Part shown: positions 19,625 through 23,265 of the stretch, one piece after another
How the letters are laid out: the number at the start of each line of letters is the position of its first letter
Numbering within the stretch: the first letter of the stretch is position 1
Assembly: GCA_036939755.1 (NCBI GenBank)
Contig: JALLAZ010000103.1
Span: 1 to 23,265 of the forward strand
DNA length: 23,265 nt
Direction of reading: 5' to 3'
Source: Stephanodiscus triporus
Lineage: Eukaryota; Bacillariophyta; Thalassiosirophyceae; Thalassiosirales; Thalassiosiraceae
Notes under the pieces: model-generated
The model's input: only the letters and a program-made list of their open reading frames with translations
Told to the model about the DNA's origin: nothing
Databases searched by the model: none
Made by a program: the position numbers and the translations under genes

Positions 19625-20539
19625 ATGTCGAATCATGCCCTCATCGCACCCCAGTTCGTCGCCGCCGGCCCAACCACGCTTGTATTGAAGGAGAAGAAGG
19701 GTTTATCTCTGAGCGGTAGGTGACATTAACTTTCGGTTCGCGCATCAACTATTCGAATTCGGTTGCAGTTATTTAAGAGCTAAGAGCTCATCATACACAC
19801 ATTCACATTCCGCCTTCCGGCAATCTTTCGTATCAACATTCATTCGTCAATCATCAAATAATACAACAGGCGATTCGGGTAAAATTAATGACGCCAACGG
19901 AAACCTGATGTTCAAGATCGATGCCAACCTCTTGACCATATCGGAGCGACGTACCCTCGAAGACGCGAGTGGCACAAAGATCGGGACTGTTCGCGTGAAG
20001 AAGACGCCCGGCCTTCACATGACGTATTACCTGGGCACCATGAGCGACGACAAGAAGTGCGCCGTCAAGATGAAGGGGTGAGCGAGGAAAATGAGATGAA
20101 TCAGTGCGACGATATGGAAACTGATGGCTATTTGTTTGTTTGACCTATTTTTGCCGGAGAAATTCGTTATCGACCATTGACTTTTGCCATCTGCTTCGTT
20201 TTTTCCCCCAACTCGCTCCCTCATTTCTCCTTCTCTGCCGCGCATCCTCGCGACATGCCGTCACCACCGAATCATAGGTTGATGAACCCGACGAAGTGCG
20301 ATGCCGACATTTACCACGGCGACACCGTCATCGGAGAGGCAAGCGGTAACTGGAGGGCGAAGTCTTTCACGATTTCTCTCGGTGGGAGGCAGGCCGCCAA
20401 GGTCAGCCGAAAGACGGGACTGATGGGTCGCGTCCTCGACGCTGACTCCTACATCATCGAGATCGAGGGAGGTGTCGATGTCGCATTCATGTCCATGGTT
20501 GTGATTGCTCTCGATGAGATGTACCATGATAAAGAGTGA
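19625..20539 (+). CDS. LURP-one-related (tubby C-terminal-like) protein
   Basis: Exons are 19625-19715, 19870-20077 and 20278-20539. Introns are 154 bp (donor GTAGGT, acceptor AACAG) and 200 bp (donor GTGAGC, acceptor CATAG). Lengths sum to 561 bases, giving 186 residues. The junctions rebuild the family pattern: TLVLKEKKGLSLSG|DSGKINDANGNLMFKID, then TISERRTLEDASGTKIGTVRVKK, a KMK(G) junction, the WRAKSFTISLGGRQAAKVSRK strand pair and YIIEIEGGVDVAFMSMVVIALDEM, which is the hydrophobic C-terminal helix of the tubby-like barrel. LURP-one proteins include a plant defence-linked member; scramblase-like relatives bind membranes. The biochemical role is not established. ATG context AACCATGT. AATAAA at 20541-20546 starts just after the stop. 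Confidence 0.88.
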
Positions 20540-21167
20540 AAATAAAGATGATGTATGACTGGCGTGCGGCTGGCTTCTTTTCTATTGTCTAGGGAAAAGG
20601 ATCGATGCTCGACACCAATGGAATTGTGATAGCGTCGCGATTTTGGGCAATGGAGGATCTATGATATGAACAATGTCACATTCATAGTTACAGATTGATT
20701 GCGTCATGAAAATTTCAATAGTTATTTAGCCAACATGATATAACATATCATTGAGGAGCACACAAAGCAAAAAAGAATGGAAGGACGAATTATCGGCCTT
20801 CTTCCTCTATCTTATCATTGCCTTGAGCAGGTTATCTTCTGATAATGAGCCATTTCATACCCTTCCTTTGTGCCAATATGAACATTGGTCCGATCAGTCC
20901 GTTACTCAAAATCTCATCACCGTCAGCAAATACAGATCTCTGTCTTGACTTTCTGCATGACCGCGATGATGACGATGGCGACATTATGGCGACGACAACC
21001 ACGGCGACGATGAGGAAGATGATGGCGGCAGTTCAGGTCAGAGAACACAGTCAATTATTGATGAAGAGAAGATACGATTGGACAATGATAAAACTGTTCA
21101 GGTTTGTTATTTGTGATGTAATACATACAGCCAGCATCGGTCACATCCTCCACTAGTACCATACCGA
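20540..21167. other. Convergent intergenic region
   Basis: About 630 bp between the LURP-like stop and the transporter stop. It contains a GAT/GAC-rich stretch at about 20955-21025 that gives Asp/Thr/Met-rich frames (ORFs at 20751-20948 and 20845-21156), neither with a motif. The transporter's last codons overlap a good splice donor (GTGAGT on the minus strand, 21184-21179), so a small further exon here cannot be excluded. Confidence 0.4.
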
Positions 21168-22871
21168 TTACTTAATACTCACGATAGGAGGAGGCTCGTC
21201 ACAACCCATCTCCTCGTCGAAATTGTTATCTTTCTCATCGACGTCACTAGCTGTTCTAGTCGTTTTACTGGTAGCACTATCCTTCTTCTCAGGGATGGTA
21301 AAACTAATAGATAGTCCAATAATCTCAAATATAATCACGCCGATCCATCCCAAACGGATATTCCCAGTGGTTTCATTCAATACAGCAAATAAAAGGGGAG
21401 GCACCCACGAAAGTATAACACTGCAAAATGTATTCAATCCCCAGAGCTCGACAACCTTCTCTTCCGGCACTAGGGTAACAAAGTATCCGTTGCTAGAGGG
21501 ATAATACCACCCGAAACTAACACCGAACAACACACTGAACAAAAAAGACATGTTGGCGTGTTGAGGACTATGGATCGTACCGATCATGATTGGCGTCACG
21601 ATGAGTGTGTAAGCAATGCAGCCTACGTAACTTCGCTTGTGACCAACCTTTCGTGCGAGCGTTCTGTGCAGGATGATGCCGATGGGGTTAGTCACTAGAT
21701 TGAGCACGATAAAAATGGTGATTTGAGTAGCAGACATTTGAATCTTGTGTGTGCGCGCGCGAGGGCGAAACAGAGAGAGGGAGAGGGAAGAGAGAAGGGT
21801 GACAATGTTATTAAATGATAAAATATTATATTGAAGGAAAATTTACACTCAACTCACCTGCTCGGACAGATACGAGATGGCTAGGTTCGTAAAAGAGGAT
21901 ATGCTGGCCTCCACGAAGATGCTGCCAAGTAAGAAACGTGAGGCGCCTGGATCCGTCTTCCACAATGTTGTCATGGTCGCCTTGAATTCCCTGATACCGG
22001 CAAGGTAGAGGTTGACATCCGTGCCATCAGCCTTCTTATCCAAGATCTTGACGGCCTTTACGGGCATATAACGCTTGTAGGCGAGGAAGAGCGAAGTTCC
22101 ACCCACGGAAGTTGCCAGTGCTTGGGAAAAACGCGCGACAGAGACGGAATCCCACCCGGACCCGAACTGCACTGCGCCCACCACGATAAAGAAGCTGACC
22201 ATGCCAAACACTTCCCACACACGCCCACTTGCCGTAACACCGTGCAAATCATGATCGGTTGGCGCCGAGACGTAGCTCCAAACTACCATACTATTCGCCA
22301 TAAACGTTGCGCTGGCAACGACGCCGTGCAGTATCACTAGGGCGAACCACGTCTGCTGGAAGATGAAAATTTGAAGGAAATTCGTAAAGGTTAAGATCAA
22401 CGCGCTAACTTTCCCAAATGCCAGCCGGTGGTCCGTGAAATCCACCACCGCGCCGATGTATGGCATTACGCAGCTGGTTGCTACTCCGCCAATAGTTGCC
22501 ATAAATGCCAACATGCTCGAGGGTTGCATCCCGTACACTTCATTGCCGCAATTAGTGTACGATCCATTGGCATTCTGTGGACATCCGGCTTGATGATTGG
22601 CGAGCTGCAGTACCCCCAGAGATAGAAACATGAAGGATATGAATAGCATGGCTCGGCCAAATTGATTGAGGTAGAATGCCTGGTTGACTTTGATAGAGGA
22701 ATTGTAGAGGAAGAATTGTTTGATGCCATGACAACATGATGTGCTTCCATCAGCAACGATGCAGCCACCACCGTCGTCGTTGCCGCCAGTGGAGGAGGAT
22801 CCATCGCCATCGGTCGCCTTTTGGACGACGACAGGGACAATGTGTTCCTCTTCACTATGTAGGATGGTCAT
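21168..22871 (-). CDS. MFS transporter, Atg22/UMF1-like
   Basis: Polytopic membrane protein of 529 residues. Exon 1 is 22871-21858 (338 codons) and exon 2 is 21743-21168 (191 plus stop). Intron 21744-21857 (114 bp, GTGAGT...ACACAAG, phase 0) joins SYLSEQ to IQMSATQITIFIVLNL; its plus strand shows GTGTGTGCGCGCGC and a GA-rich tract, so the transcript has a polypyrimidine tract. Around a dozen hydrophobic segments occur. MPYIGAVVDFTDHRLAFGK is an MFS loop 2-3-like motif, and the layout with a central hydrophilic loop (KAVKILDKKADGTD) fits the Atg22/UMF1 branch. In yeast, Atg22 exports amino acids from the vacuole; the substrate here is unknown. The N-terminal tail is acidic and Gly/Ser-rich with several Cys, and the C-terminal tail is acidic. 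Possible extra C-terminal exon: the final IVSIK codons overlap a consensus donor. Confidence 0.85.
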
Positions 22872-23265
22872 GATGATTATCTAATTCCTTGAGTTGTTCT
22901 GTTTTTATATTGCTGGCATGGCCGGCAGATGGCGTGAAACGTCTTGGATTCGTTGTTCGTGTGCAGCTTTTATCTCGCTCTTTTTTGAATATTTGTAGTA
23001 TTACATGAACGTAGGACTTCGTATATCTACCGTAGAATACGCGGTTTCATTGCTACAGAAAATTTACCCCTACTTACGTACGATTCACTCAAAATTCACT
23101 CAAACTTGAATCTTGACCAGAAGATATTCTACCACCCTCTAAACTACCAGTGAGGTCATACGGCTATTTTGGTGTAGTGTGTAATTTTTTCAGGTGTGGC
23201 TTGCAGGCAGTGTTTGGCGCCGTATTGGGGCCCGAGGGGCGCATCTATTAGAGATCTATTGCTTA
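22872..23265. promoter_or_regulatory. Upstream region of the transporter gene
   Basis: These 394 bp run to the window edge and should contain the transporter promoter on the minus strand. A tandem ATTCACTCAAA pair sits at about 23083-23104. I see no ORF, RNA gene or known motif, though another gene could begin beyond the edge. Confidence 0.4.

Noticed and set aside
1..23265. CRISPR arrays, bacterial operons, rRNA or tRNA genes
   Set aside because: No regularly spaced repeats, no tightly packed same-strand prokaryotic genes and no RNA-gene signature were found. The genes are intron-bearing and eukaryotic.

Overview
The window is nuclear eukaryotic DNA. Genes on both strands carry short GT-AG introns (about 72-234 bp), there are no operons or Shine-Dalgarno sites, and several products carry likely organellar or membrane-targeting N-termini. 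The gene mix suggests a stramenopile alga, most plausibly a diatom: a Ty1/copia-type gag, an ankyrin-repeat/ion-channel gene, an HMG-box protein with an MBD-like segment, a LURP-one-related protein and an Atg22/UMF1-like transporter. The taxon is an inference from gene style, not from a marker gene.

Layout. 43-933 (+): remnant copia gag with one in-frame stop, running without a break in frame into 934-3237 (+), an ankyrin-repeat plus ion-channel gene that is broken by six successive -1 frame changes. 3579-4607 (-): ketopantoate-reductase-like gene with a probable C-terminal frameshift. 4825-5241 (+): doubtful Lys-rich ORF. 5440-7513 (-): HMG-box/MBD-like nuclear protein, divergent from 7794-9044 (+), an aldo/keto-reductase-like protein lacking two of four catalytic residues. 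9344-10705 (+): Xi-class glutathione transferase (glutathionyl-hydroquinone reductase type), tail-to-tail with 10938-11742 (-), an MGST3-like MAPEG protein. 12246-12488 (+): twin-CX9C mitochondrial protein. 12723-14201 (-): COQ2 polyprenyltransferase. 14886-19190 (-): complete three-exon phosphoribosylformylglycinamidine synthase, with a 30-base homopolymer in intron 1. 19625-20539 (+): LURP-one-related protein. 21168-22871 (-): Atg22/UMF1-like transporter.

From 5.4 kb onward the window is ordinary, compact, intact nuclear gene space. The first 4 kb differs: every frame disruption I found lies there. The genes share no single pathway. There is a loose redox/quinone theme between 7.8 and 14.2 kb (AKR-like, hydroquinone reductase, MAPEG, CX9C, COQ2), which may be chance. 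I did not find a convincing new multi-gene system. The most unusual points are the gag-ankyrin fusion, the serial same-direction frame breaks, the G30 tract near a splice donor, and the AKR-like protein with lost catalytic residues. Exon boundaries were worked out by eye from splice signals, frame continuity and remembered family conservation, with no alignment.
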